DNA of 64,000 nucleotides from Candidatus Pacearchaeota archaeon (GTDB lineage: Bacteria > Patescibacteriota > Minisyncoccia > Minisyncoccales > Minisyncoccaceae), in contig DAONGN010000001.1 of NCBI GenBank assembly GCA_035404185.1, positions 1 through 64,000 of the forward strand, written 5' to 3'. The translations under genes and the position numbers were made by a program. Positions 25,601-32,052 of the stretch are shown here, in pieces. Under the pieces are notes generated by a model that worked only from the letters and a program-made list of their open reading frames with translations, was not told the DNA's origin and did no database searches. Position 1 is the first letter of the stretch. Each line of letters begins with the position of its first letter.

Positions 25601-26818
25601 TTTTGCAATCTTATAAGGAGCAGCTGTTAGATCAAATGTTACATATTTATTAGTTGCAGAAGCAACAGTAGATAATACTGTTCCATCTGGAGCAACTAAT
25701 TTAATGTTTGTAATATCTGCATCAGCAACTGTTCCGTTCTGATAAATCTTTAAAGATTTTAAATACATGTCTTCATTGGCACCAGCAACGAAACTGAATC
25801 TCTGAATTTCGTATCCAGTTGTTCCAATGTCCTTAGAAACAGTAGCTGTTGTCAAAGATTTGACATCGGCTGTTAATGTTCCCAAGGTTGCGGTTGTGTC
25901 AACCATAGAGAAAGTATTACCGATTAGAGGTAATCCAGTAGGTGTTCCTGACATTGCTGTCAAGTTAGCACCAACTGTTCCTGCTAATCCGTTAACACCA
26001 CTTACCATGTTGAACTGAACCTGAATTACTTTTGTTGTTCCGGCAGGAACTGTAATTGGGTCATTAGCGAAAGTTACTGTAGCTACGCCATTAGCGAAAG
26101 TTACAATATTTCCATGCCTTACACCGTTTTCATCAGCAACTACTACTCCAGCAACATTTGTGTCTATTGAAAGACCTGTTTTCTGGACTGTTAAACTTGT
26201 AACAGTTTGAGCTGTAGCTCCGGCTGAAACATTAATCTTTAATACTGGGTTGTAAGCTGAAGCTTCACCTAATGTACCAGAAGGCTGACTAGCAGCTAAA
26301 GATACAGTGTAGGCTCCTGTAGCAGGAGTTGTGGTTGTAGTAGTTGTTGAACCACTAGCAATCATAGCATTAGCCTTTGCTCTTGAAGCTGTTCCGAAGA
26401 ATCCTGTTCCTGCGGCTAAGCCGTAAGGAGTTAGAACTTCAGAAGCATACTTATTTTGGAATTTTACTACTGCAGCTTTTGTCATGGCACCAAAGTAAGT
26501 TGTTTCACTTCCTTTGTTTCCGACAGAAGTTGCTGTGTCTGAATTTAATAGAATCTGTAGGTATTTTACGTTGCTACCTGTAGAACCTTGCGCTAAGTTA
26601 GTAGTAAATGTAAAACCAGCAGGAATGCCAGTTATTGTTCCAGTTCCTGTTTGTGTGCCTGTCTGTGAACTACCAAGTAATTGGACGATCAAGGCCATAA
26701 GACCTGTAGAATCACATTCACTTAATGTAGTTAAAGAGCAAGCAGCAAAAGCTGGACTTACTACTACTGATAGAGTCAAGACTATACCAGCAACAATACC
26801 GAATTTTTTTGTACTCAT
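22664..26818 (-). CDS. Large secreted S-layer candidate with N-terminal peptidoglycan-binding domain
   Basis: 1384 residues. Signal peptide 1-25 (ending VVVSPAFA), a short LSECDSTGLMALIVQLLG helix, and a PG_binding_1 domain at about 55-155 (GSTGSNVKYLQILLNSD, AAVVKFQNKY, GTGFFGTASRAKANAM). Then come over 1200 residues of Thr/Ala/Gly-rich beta-sandwich modules with few Cys or Trp. Size, composition and wall-binding start fit an S-layer or main surface protein. The leader is highly structured and a terminator follows, both fitting high expression. Function is inferred; no domain beyond PGB is recognised with confidence. Confidence 0.85.
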   Translation of the reverse strand: MSTKKFGIVAGIVLTLSVVVSPAFAACSLTTLSECDSTGLMALIVQLLGSSQTGTQTGTGTITGIPAGFTFTTNLAQGSTGSNVKYLQILLNSDTATSVGNKGSETTYFGAMTKAAVVKFQNKYASEVLTPYGLAAGTGFFGTASRAKANAMIASGSTTTTTTTPATGAYTVSLAASQPSGTLGEASAYNPVLKINVSAGATAQTVTSLTVQKTGLSIDTNVAGVVVADENGVRHGNIVTFANGVATVTFANDPITVPAGTTKVIQVQFNMVSGVNGLAGTVGANLTAMSGTPTGLPLIGNTFSMVDTTATLGTLTADVKSLTTATVSKDIGTTGYEIQRFSFVAGANEDMYLKSLKIYQNGTVADADITNIKLVAPDGTVLSTVASATNKYVTFDLTAAPYKIAKGLTKDLSVKVDVVNGSSRTAQFIIQNDYDVVATGASTGLNVIPTAGASVDSSFPIGDIATGNAGFNHMTIASGSLYVSKATTSPSGTISIGASTATIATFNFESRGEALEIQKLFININGSGLANDELAGTVRLVTEDGQTLWSASPTSTGLVANTAAGTAANIYTLSTYYTIPAGTTKKISLVVDTGSAMDATDTIYGRISDIYYKKLTSNAYATYSASAYITGNELSASAGTLTVVKNGSLGSSTKVEGQSEVKIGSYLLQTNSTEGVNVSSIGIAITGTDAADVDASFKNLKLKKADGTQIGSAVTSPVIDGATANAFTVSGELNIAANTTAQIDVYIDITTAAADGGSADTLVTKILQNGVSGTGATSSATAAGPSAAAGITGQTIAIVEGGTLTVAMETSGAASAQFLTTGLAGVELAKVKLAATVEDMKIDRLEIRSIKGDGNIAQVKLLGTGLASDPTAAVTAGTAVFTFASGSEIIVPAYGSKVLTVAADTTNIGTLTAGTLGTIGFGTLNAIGSGSGAIVQDTVTGTSYTASADDGSEAIAVGNIIYFTTTAASGTNTTPGYYMVTTQPGGGGQGLTDNGLGLNGGATITKWTAGQIVTMLTPTSVEIDADTDSNNALAVGDVVYFYGDVDGTDNSASTGWHVVTTAYTANSGAVIVLDGANVTIDADDGIAKFANASIANALVGNIMRFEEVEPTITLAADSKVSPGSTNSYEEVAKFDIKAAGSRDMTFDSLTVEKGGDNSPFRYVTKMSIWNGSNMLAEVANTSAAGTTDDGAGGATTISGVTVTVCSGANNTQANELAAISQDEFDKWAVGDTLTFYDGSAVTATATILSITGDTISACAGDDDPSIVFSTSPAIGQDKTVTIWNNRVHFNSTQGDTGDTALSVAPSITAGQTMTITVKADTTAVKTGVTSGNVRFSASIPGAKGPLTSTVGGLDWNYTPLASGGLASYKTQADSYPVNGNTLTY

Positions 26819-26844
26819 TTTTGTATTGTTTATTTATTATAACT

Positions 26845-27006
26845 GTCGTTTGTCGACCGTTATGTCCGATATTACCCTTTGTCACTCCGCTTTGCTTTGT
26901 TGGGCAAAGCGGAATGACAGTGAGATAATATGGAACAAACGACTATTTTCTTTGCGAACCCCTTTCCTAAGGCTCATCCTCAAAGCATTAGCTCTGAAGA
27001 TGAACC
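26845..27006 (-). ncRNA. Structured 5' leader of the S-layer candidate mRNA
   Basis: On the minus strand, a 16-bp helix (arms 26991-27006 and 26971-26986, TAAT loop) contains three G-U pairs. A second 16-bp helix (26904-26919 with 26880-26895) contains one G-U pair. It is enclosed by ATATTA/TAATAT (26926-26931 with 26869-26874) and GTCGTTTGT/ACAAACGAC (26935-26943 with 26845-26853). The wobble pairs hold only in minus-strand RNA. Likely an mRNA-stabilising or regulatory leader; it matches no riboswitch I recognise. Confidence 0.65.
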
Positions 27007-27101
27007 TCTTAAAGAATGGATCCGCAGAAGATTCTTATTTATTCACCTCTTTCGTATCTATTCTTTATTCACTAAAAAAATGAACAAAGAATAAAAGCGA
27101 A

Positions 27102-27854
27102 TTATTCAGTTGGTTGGATCTGATACAATATTTCTATTGCTTCACTGTACTTCGAAACGTCAAAATTCTCCTTTGCTTGTTGTAGGAGACTCTTCTGGTC
27201 TATTGTTAAATTGTTGATGTTAGCTTCAAATTCTTTAATTTCACTTTCGGCAAGAATCTTATAGAAAGTTTGATAATCTTCACTCTCATTACTCATGATT
27301 GATGCATTAGTTGTTTCTTCGATCTTTGAAATTTTAGAAACAATACTTTGAACCAATTCTGCTTTCTGACTCTCCGGAAGTTTTGATAGTTGACTAGACG
27401 CAACTGACAAAGCTTTTTGCACTTCAACTATTCCGGCAGCTAATTTCTTTCCCTGATTTTCGCTTACTTTAGAAATCCTGTCAAGTTCACTTAATCTTTG
27501 ATCTGCTTGTTCAACTTTAGCAATAGCCTGAGCCTCGGGTGATAACAAGGAAATCCTCACTGATTCATATGCTTGTTTCAAACTGTATAATCTGTCTCCT
27601 GGTAAAGTTCCTTGGGCAGTAATCATGGCGAATCCAAAAACAGCAACAATTAAACTTGATAACACTGGCATCAATACTTTAGGAGTTTCAAAGACTGTTC
27701 CAATAGTATTAAAAAATGAAGCAAAGATTGTAGCTGTTGAATTCTCTTCAAACTGCTTAGAAAGAATATTTCTCTTACTAAAAGAAACCCACTCTGAATT
27801 GGGTTTCACTGCTTTCAATGCTTCTAAGTTTTTTATAATCTTTATTTCCTCCAT
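27102..27854 (-). CDS. DUF5667-like single-span membrane protein, possible anti-sigma factor
   Basis: 250 residues. A soluble N-terminus of about 58 residues (EIKIIKNLEALKAVKPNSEW), one membrane helix at about 59-80 (VLMPVLSSLIVAVFGFAMIT), then GTLPGDRLYSLKQAYESVRI, the hallmark start of DUF5667, and an extracellular helical domain. Anti-sigma factors share this topology, and the gene sits downstream of an ECF sigma gene with an ECF-type promoter directly before it. The anti-sigma role is therefore plausible but inferred. The large S-layer gene follows on the same strand. Confidence 0.8.
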   Translation of the reverse strand: MEEIKIIKNLEALKAVKPNSEWVSFSKRNILSKQFEENSTATIFASFFNTIGTVFETPKVLMPVLSSLIVAVFGFAMITAQGTLPGDRLYSLKQAYESVRISLLSPEAQAIAKVEQADQRLSELDRISKVSENQGKKLAAGIVEVQKALSVASSQLSKLPESQKAELVQSIVSKISKIEETTNASIMSNESEDYQTFYKILAESEIKEFEANINNLTIDQKSLLQQAKENFDVSKYSEAIEILYQIQPTE

Positions 27855-27871
27855 AGTGTCTCTTACTAATG

Positions 27872-27899
27872 TAGACGTAAAAACAAGAGTTTTGTTACA
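27872..27899 (-). promoter_or_regulatory. ECF-type promoter, copy 1
   Basis: Minus strand TGTAACAAAA as -35 (GTAAC, 27894-27898), 16 nt, and CGTC (27874-27877) as -10, followed by TA. Same elements and spacing as the copy at 28544-28571. It lies about 20 bp upstream of the DUF5667-like gene. Confidence 0.7.
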
Positions 27900-27906
27900 G
27901 TTTGAG

Positions 27907-28137
27907 CTATTTAAGCCATTCCCCTAAAGATATTCCAGATTGTTTGACTATTGCCTTGAATGTTCTAGGTTTTAAGGTTTTAGATCCATGAAAGGGAACC
28001 TGGACGATTCTTGGCTCATGATTACGGTTACCAGTATAGAAATAATGACTTCCTTTGGTGTAAGAATAGATAAAACCGTTTTCCTTTAAAAAGTCCTTTA
28101 CTTCTGAAAATGTCCAGTTAAATATTCCTTTTGTCAT
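27907..28137 (-). CDS. hicA: HicA-type mRNA interferase toxin
   Basis: 76 residues from the ATG at 28137 (MTKGIFNWTFSEVKDFLKEN). A dsRBD-like fold with the catalytic His in KGSHYFYTG, then VQVPFHGSKTLKPRTFKAIV. The usual HicA length is 60-80. A longer frame from 28179 would overlap hicB by 38 nt and has no family match. hicB ends 4 bp upstream of this start. The pair sits between an ECF sigma gene and its putative partner. Confidence 0.85.
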   Translation of the reverse strand: MTKGIFNWTFSEVKDFLKENGFIYSYTKGSHYFYTGNRNHEPRIVQVPFHGSKTLKPRTFKAIVKQSGISLGEWLK

Positions 28138-28141
28138 AATT

Positions 28142-28474
28142 CTAGGCAAATACTGGAGTATTAAACGGAGCGTGCCCAAAGCTATAAACCTGTTTTAACT
28201 TTGAATCCTTTTCCGTCTTATCTTTTTCTAATCCTTTCCACATTTCCTCATATTCCTTATCAGGCTTTTGATTCAAAGGCATGGGACGCATTTTTAATCT
28301 TTGAGCAGTCTCAACATATCCTTCTATCGCTTGAAACAAAGAAGCCATTACCTCTACAGGATTATCCCCTTCTTCCACAATATTAAATTCTAATGCTACT
28401 CCATACCAAACACTGTCCTCCTTAAAGATTATATATCTTACAGAGCCTTTATTTAATGTGTTTTTGTATTTCAT
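28142..28474 (-). CDS. hicB: HicB-like antitoxin
   Basis: 110 residues. Partial RNase H-like fold: VRYIIFKEDSVWYGVALEFN, then IVEEGDNPVEVMASLFQAIE, followed by a Lys-rich tail. It precedes hicA, the less common order (antitoxin first). It has its own sigma-A promoter with a leader of about 6 nt, and an ECF-type promoter element 70 bp upstream. No separate DNA-binding domain is visible. Confidence 0.83.
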   Translation of the reverse strand: MKYKNTLNKGSVRYIIFKEDSVWYGVALEFNIVEEGDNPVEVMASLFQAIEGYVETAQRLKMRPMPLNQKPDKEYEEMWKGLEKDKTEKDSKLKQVYSFGHAPFNTPVFA

Positions 28475-28486
28475 ATTTGTAGGTAG

Positions 28487-28515
28487 ATTATACTAAAAAT
28501 ACTGCTAAAAGTCAA
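28487..28515 (-). promoter_or_regulatory. Sigma-A promoter of hicBA
   Basis: Minus strand TTGACT (28510-28515), 17-bp spacer, TATAAT (28487-28492). The expected start point lies about 6 nt before the hicB ATG, so the mRNA is nearly leaderless. Confidence 0.75.
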
Positions 28516-28543
28516 TAAATCAATTAAAACTTCCTATTTAGTT

Positions 28544-28571
28544 TAGACGTAAAAACTAAACTTTTGTTACA
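28544..28571 (-). promoter_or_regulatory. ECF-type promoter, copy 2 (upstream of hicBA)
   Basis: TGTAACAAAA, then 16 nt from GTAAC (28566-28570) to CGTC (28546-28549), then TA. Matches the 27872 copy in both boxes and the TTTTTA before CGTC, but differs in the central bases, so it looks like a conserved functional site rather than a simple duplication. Confidence 0.65.
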
Positions 28572-28588
28572 TTTTTAAGATATAAAAA

Positions 28589-28608
28589 ACAAGGATTCTT
28601 TTCCTTGT
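28589..28608 (-). terminator. Terminator of the ECF sigma gene
   Basis: ACAAGGA-aaagaa-TCCTTGT then TTTTTTA on the minus strand, immediately after the sigma stop codon. It separates sigma transcription from the hicBA promoters. Confidence 0.88.
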
Positions 28609-28611
28609 CTT

Positions 28612-29118
28612 TTATGCTTCTAGTATTTTCTTTAATTGCTTCATTCCTCTGGAAACTAATACTCTAGTTGCTCCTTGGGATTTATTCAGTGCTTTAGCCA
28701 CTTCAGAATATGGCTGTTGCTCAATGTAATACATGGAAACAGCAATTCGGCAATCTTCGCTCAATTGTCCCAAAGCAGCAGTAACCATTCTCATGTCATC
28801 GTTCTGGACAGCTTGTCCAGCAAGGTCTTGGCTTTTGTCCAGAATGTTTTCAGGATTGTCCAGAATAACTGGATTCTGGTCTTTGGTCCTATAATGATCA
28901 ATAATCAGGTTCTTAGCGACGCGAAACAAAAAGCCTGATGGACTCTTCACTTCTTTATCAAAAGAAATCTCTTTCCAGAGCCTGGTAAAAGTTTCCGAAG
29001 TGATGTCTTGAGCTAATGCTTCATTGCTAACCTTAAAAAAAACAAAGCGATAGACTTTATCTATATGCTCGTCATATATCTGTGAAAAAAATTGTTCTTT
29101 AAATTCAGTCGATTGCAT
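28612..29118 (-). CDS. ECF-family RNA polymerase sigma factor
   Basis: 168 residues. Sigma-2 region: YDEHIDKVYRFVFFKV, then AQDITSETFTRLW and SGFLFRVAKNLIIDHYR. The linker at 80-108 is followed by the sigma-4 region: LGQLSEDCRIAVSMYY, EQQPYSEVAKALNKSQGATRVLVSRGMKQL. Full ECF length. Two ECF-type promoters downstream probably depend on it. The linker (VILDNPENILDKSQD) is encoded by copies of the TTCTGGACA motif that fills the upstream intergenic region. Confidence 0.94.
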   Translation of the reverse strand: MQSTEFKEQFFSQIYDEHIDKVYRFVFFKVSNEALAQDITSETFTRLWKEISFDKEVKSPSGFLFRVAKNLIIDHYRTKDQNPVILDNPENILDKSQDLAGQAVQNDDMRMVTAALGQLSEDCRIAVSMYYIEQQPYSEVAKALNKSQGATRVLVSRGMKQLKKILEA

Positions 29119-29138
29119 TGTTCTTTTTAAACTATTAA

Positions 29139-29297
29139 TGTCCAGAACCTTATCGTTCGTGTCCTAAACTGTCCTGATTGATTGTCCACAATTGTCCACG
29201 ATTGTCCAGAAGTTGTCCACATTGTCCAGAACCGTGTCCAGAATGTCCAGAATAATGTCCACATTGTCCAGAACCGTGTCCAGAATGTCCAGAATAA
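29139..29297 (-). repeat. Array of about 14 TTCTGGACA-type repeats upstream of the ECF sigma gene
   Basis: On the plus strand tgtcca/tgtcc motifs followed by gaa, caa or cat recur about 14 times in 160 bp, mostly spaced 8-13 bp. The last part is a perfect tandem duplication of 42 bp (29214-29255 and 29256-29297). Related copies occur within the sigma gene at about 28802-28876. Not a CRISPR (no spacers of constant length). Likely a multi-site regulator-binding array; the neighbouring winged-helix protein is the obvious candidate. Confidence 0.85.
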
Positions 29298-29304
29298 CTT
29301 TCTA

Positions 29305-29979
29305 TCAGGACTCGCTAATTTTATAGGCCGTCATCTTGCCTCCACCCATACAAGAAATAATTTTCATTTCCTTTAATCCTTTCAGTTCTCTTCTGATGGT
29401 TCGGGGATTCATTTCTGGGAAACATTCACTAATTTGATTGGCCTTTAATTGACCCTTACTTTGAAGAATCTCTAAAACCTTTAATTGAACTGATGAAAGC
29501 TCTTCATAATTAAGATGTTTGACTTCCCTTTTTACCATTTCTACTTTTTTATCTTCTTTTGCCTTTTCTTCCTTTATATTCCCCATGTTAGCAAAAACAG
29601 CAACCGATTCTTCTTTTTGTATCTCAACAGCGATAGGTTTTTTTACTTCCTTGTCCTTTATTACACTTAGACCAAGAGAATCTTTCAAAACTTCGTATTC
29701 CCTCTCCAAAACTTCAAAGTTTCTTTCAGCTACCCATTCCTGTTCTTTAGCAATGCTAAAATAGGTCTTAATCAGTTCTATTTTTGATAATACTTTATCC
29801 AAATACTGCTCCTTTTCTTTTGGAGTTGATGAGAGAGATTTACCCTTTACAAGGTTCGAGAAAAACATTACATCAAGGCCCTCTTTACGAATCGCAAACT
29901 TAAGGGGCTCCTCTTTAGGAAAGAGGTCGGTCACCTTGTATAAGGCGTTTGTCAATTTAATGATGTTTTCCTCTGTCAT
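29305..29979 (-). CDS. Winged-helix transcriptional regulator
   Basis: About 224 residues from the ATG at 29979 (MTEENIIKLTNALYKVTDLF). A helical N-terminal half with a Lys/Glu-rich central linker is followed by a C-terminal winged helix at about 160-224 (LSSVQLKVLEILQSKGQLKA, NPRTIRRELKGLKEMKII), DeoR-like. A similar N-terminus (LYKVTDLFPKEEPLKFAIR) is familiar from CPR regulators of unknown role. It lies directly upstream of the TTCTGGACA array and the sigma gene. Its promoter places the start at the ATG, and the -10 is inside a palindrome, suggesting autoregulation. Confidence 0.82.
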   Translation of the reverse strand: MTEENIIKLTNALYKVTDLFPKEEPLKFAIRKEGLDVMFFSNLVKGKSLSSTPKEKEQYLDKVLSKIELIKTYFSIAKEQEWVAERNFEVLEREYEVLKDSLGLSVIKDKEVKKPIAVEIQKEESVAVFANMGNIKEEKAKEDKKVEMVKREVKHLNYEELSSVQLKVLEILQSKGQLKANQISECFPEMNPRTIRRELKGLKEMKIISCMGGGKMTAYKISES

Positions 29980-29982
29980 AGT

Positions 29983-30015
29983 CCATATTATATGGTAATG
30001 AAAAAGAAAAGTCAA
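29983..30015 (-). promoter_or_regulatory. Promoter and palindrome of the winged-helix gene
   Basis: Minus strand TTGACT (30010-30015), 17 bp, TATAAT (29987-29992). The -10 is the core of a palindrome with arms CCATAT/ATATGG (29983-29995). The ATG at 29979 is 8 bases from the -10, so the mRNA is leaderless. Confidence 0.72.
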
Positions 30016-30052
30016 ACCAAATAAAAAACGGCCTAATTATTTAAAAAAGTCG

Positions 30053-30571
30053 TTATTTTTTGCTGACATCAACGAAGAAATATTCCTTCCCGCCAATAGT
30101 AATTTTTTCGACCTTGGTTTTGTCGATTTTACCAACAGGACAATAGCCGGCCAGAGGAATACCATTGCCCTTTTCTAAAACACACATTCCCCTAGCTCCT
30201 CCACCGCCAGAAATTTCTGGTCCGCAGATAAATCTTCCTTGGCTGCTCCGATTAAGAAATTTACAAAAAGGATATTTCACGATAATTCTTTTTTCGTCAA
30301 TCCAGATAGCAGGATGTTCTCCTCTGGCTTCTTTCTTTTGAAGAAACATCGTTATCGCTTCTTCTAAAGAATTAACCCCTAAGACAAGGTTTGTGTCGAC
30401 AATAGGACAAGAATCAGTTTTGATTTTTTCTAGAATCAAATTCCTTTTTTTGTCGTATTCAACAATAACCCCAATCCCACCAACCTCAACAAATTTAGTA
30501 TGAAGAAAAGAAGAACTCTCTCCTTCAAAAATTCTTGTGAGTCTTTCTTTTACGGGTATGTCAATATACAT
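30053..30571 (-). CDS. Cys-containing cytoplasmic protein of unknown function
   Basis: 172 residues, soluble. The N-terminal half is beta-rich (GGIGVIVEYDKKRNLILEKI). The C-terminal half has five Cys residues at spaced positions (YPFCKFLN, RFICGPE, GMCVLEKG, AGYCPVG and an earlier DSCPIV), suggesting a metal site. No family recognised. It has a promoter (TTGACA-16-TATACT near 30650-30680) and a leader of about 80 nt with an AAGGAGG site (30619-30625) that is too far upstream for this start, plus GGAG 9 nt before the ATG. Confidence 0.7.
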   Translation of the reverse strand: MYIDIPVKERLTRIFEGESSSFLHTKFVEVGGIGVIVEYDKKRNLILEKIKTDSCPIVDTNLVLGVNSLEEAITMFLQKKEARGEHPAIWIDEKRIIVKYPFCKFLNRSSQGRFICGPEISGGGGARGMCVLEKGNGIPLAGYCPVGKIDKTKVEKITIGGKEYFFVDVSKK

Positions 30572-30713
30572 CCATAATCACTCCAAAATGTTGTTTTTTG
30601 TCAAAGTTCAAACACAATCCTCCTTGTTTTTAATAAGAATAAATTGCAATCGTGAGTATATAACAAAATTATAGGTTGTCAATAAAATAACTCAAAAAAT
30701 TTAAACAAAAATA

Positions 30714-30971
30714 CTATTTATATAAATTATTATGATTCCCTAACGTTAAAAAAACAACAACATTTCCGTCGTCTCTAAAAATAGCACGCCAATCACCTGT
30801 TATATTTATACTTCTGAGTTGAGAATACTTTCCCCTTAAAGAATGATTATTAAGCAAAGGATTGAATTTATTAACCAAAAAAAGATTAAATTTGTCTTCG
30901 AAATTTCTTTTAATTAATAATGGCGAAGAATTAAAACGTTTAATAAAATTTTTATTAAATTTGATTTCCAT
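30714..30971 (-). CDS. RelE/YafQ-like mRNA interferase toxin
   Basis: 85 residues from the ATG at 30971 (MEIKFNKNFIKRFNSSPLLI). Toxin-fold features: NKFNPLLNNHSLRGKYSQLR, then ITGDWRAIFRDDGNVVVFLT and LGNHNNLYK with a C-terminal His/Tyr. RelE-family toxins cleave mRNA on the ribosome. The start overlaps the antitoxin gene by 17 nt. A frame extending to 30989 is possible but less typical. Confidence 0.85.
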   Translation of the reverse strand: MEIKFNKNFIKRFNSSPLLIKRNFEDKFNLFLVNKFNPLLNNHSLRGKYSQLRSINITGDWRAIFRDDGNVVVFLTLGNHNNLYK

Positions 30972-31248
30972 ACTTCCTGTTTTTGTCATTCAGCCATTTT
31001 ATAGCATCTTTAGCATTATTAAAAGATGGGGAAATATTTCCCTCCTTAGCTTCTTTATCAGCCTCCTTGAGCTCATTAATTAGCCAATCTGATGGTTCTT
31101 CTAAAGAAATATGTATTTCTTTTTCTATTATAAATTTCCTTAAATAAACATTTAAAACATCACTTAAATTAAGACCCATCCGATTAGCTATTTTTTGAGC
31201 TTCGCCCTTTACCTTTTTATCTGTCTTAAAATTAACTATTGTGGTCAT
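30955..31248 (-). CDS. RelB/DinJ-like antitoxin
   Basis: 97 residues from the ATG at 31248 (MTTIVNFKTDKKVKGEAQKI). Ribbon-helix-helix N-terminus with AQKIANRMGLNLSDVLNVYL, the DinJ/RelB pattern, and an acidic C-terminal tail expected to wrap the toxin. It overlaps the toxin gene by 17 nt. The upstream palindrome at 31264-31288 is the expected operator. The longer frame to 31302 would begin inside the operator. Confidence 0.87.
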   Translation of the reverse strand: MTTIVNFKTDKKVKGEAQKIANRMGLNLSDVLNVYLRKFIIEKEIHISLEEPSDWLINELKEADKEAKEGNISPSFNNAKDAIKWLNDKNRKYGNQI

Positions 31249-31251
31249 ACG

Positions 31252-31302
31252 CTTTATATATACTTTATATATACATTGTATATATAAATAAAAATTTGTC
31301 AA
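31252..31302 (-). promoter_or_regulatory. Promoter and operator of the RelBE-like module
   Basis: A perfect palindrome has arms TTTATATATACA (31264-31275) and TGTATATATAAA (31277-31288) around one T. A further direct half-site CTTTATATATAC lies at 31252-31263. Minus-strand TTGACA at 31297-31302 with TACAAT (31275-31280) at 16 bp forms the promoter inside the operator, the usual autoregulated antitoxin layout. Confidence 0.75.
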
Positions 31303-31312
31303 GCTGTAAAAG

Positions 31313-31332
31313 AAAACGGCCTAAGCCGTTTT
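31313..31332 (-). terminator. Terminator of the MazEF-like module
   Basis: AAAACGGC-ctaa-GCCGTTTT, usable in both directions, about 60 bp after the mazF stop and just upstream of the RelBE promoter. Confidence 0.82.
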
Positions 31333-31389
31333 AAATATCTTTATTGATAATTTTTCTTAAATATTATTAAGATATTCAATATCTAAAAA

Positions 31390-31737
31390 TTATATCAACC
31401 CAAAACTTATCTCTAATGCTCTATCAACTTTTTGCATCGATTTTAAATTTAACTCTCCAATTTTTTTAACAAGCCTTTTCTTATCTATTGTTCTTACTTG
31501 ATTTAAAATAATAACTGATTTCTCGGATAAACCTCCTTCAGGGGGGATAATTAAAACTTCTGTTGGATAAATAGTATCATCAAAGTGAGAACCAATAGCT
31601 GCAACAATCGTTACTGGACTATAATGATTACCAATATTATTTTGTAAAATAAGAGCTGGTCTAGTTTTACTAATTTCTGAACCAACAGTTGGATCAAAAT
31701 TAACAATATATATTTCTCCTCTCTTAGGTGTTAACAT
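31390..31737 (-). CDS. mazF: MazF/PemK-like endoribonuclease toxin
   Basis: 115 residues. GEIYIVNFDPTVGSEISKTR then PALILQNN near residue 30 is the PemK/MazF signature. VTIVAAIGSHF, VILNQVRTIDKKRLVKKIG and a hydrophobic C-terminus follow. Overlaps the antitoxin stop by 7 nt. A conventional MazF, unlike the copy at 6000 paired with an S24 protein. Confidence 0.92.
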   Translation of the reverse strand: MLTPKRGEIYIVNFDPTVGSEISKTRPALILQNNIGNHYSPVTIVAAIGSHFDDTIYPTEVLIIPPEGGLSEKSVIILNQVRTIDKKRLVKKIGELNLKSMQKVDRALEISFGLI

Positions 31738-31979
31738 GCTTCGTCAATCAAAAACCAATCTTCAGCAACCGATAAATCTCTCTTAGAACGAATAATAGCC
31801 CCTTCGCGAAGTTGTTTTTTTAAATTAGCTTGTCCAACCCCTTCAACATAGAAACGCACTGCCTGATCAACAAATGAACTTCTGGTTCCCTTTTGAGCAA
31901 TATTATCAAGAAGTTGAATAGTTTTATTAGGCAAAGTAATATTTATCCTTTTATATTTTGTAGATGTGTTTATTTTCAT
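31731..31979 (-). CDS. Ribbon-helix-helix antitoxin (MazE-type role)
   Basis: 82 residues from the ATG at 31979 (MKINTSTKYKRINITLPNKT). CopG-like ribbon-helix-helix at about 9-50, then an acidic/aromatic tail (SVAEDWFLIDEAC) likely to bind MazF. The promoter puts the transcript start at this ATG, so the longer frame up to 32024 is not used. Confidence 0.85.
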   Translation of the reverse strand: MKINTSTKYKRINITLPNKTIQLLDNIAQKGTRSSFVDQAVRFYVEGVGQANLKKQLREGAIIRSKRDLSVAEDWFLIDEAC

Positions 31980-31985
31980 ATTTTC

Positions 31986-32014
31986 ATGATACACACTATC
32001 AATGTGTAAGTCAA
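31986..32014 (-). promoter_or_regulatory. Promoter/operator of the MazEF-like module, leaderless
   Basis: Minus strand TTGACT (32009-32014), 17 bp, TATCAT (31986-31991); the ATG is 7 bases from the -10. Inverted half-sites TACACA (31990-31995) and TGTGTA (32003-32008) lie in the spacer and overlap the -10. Confidence 0.75.
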
Positions 32015-32044
32015 GGGAGTGCACTTAAGAGACTGTGCACCCCC
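32015..32044 (-). terminator. Hairpin after the lamin-tail protein gene
   Basis: GGGGTGCAC pairs with GTGCACTCCC across a 10-nt loop, between the stop at 32053 and the mazEF promoter. No U-run follows, so termination would be weak; it could instead shield the mRNA end. Confidence 0.55.
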
Positions 32045-32052
32045 ACAATAAA

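Noticed and set aside
26514-27083. 189-codon plus-strand frame across the S-layer start
   Set aside because: It is antisense to a signal peptide and a structured leader and has no family features.
28544-28571. ECF-like repeat pair as the target-site duplication of a hicBA insertion
   Set aside because: The two copies match only in the promoter boxes; the bases between differ, so conservation of function fits better than a duplication.
29182-29376. Plus-strand frame with repeated VQN residues
   Set aside because: It is the TTCTGGACA array read as protein; no start context, and it runs into the antisense of the winged-helix gene.
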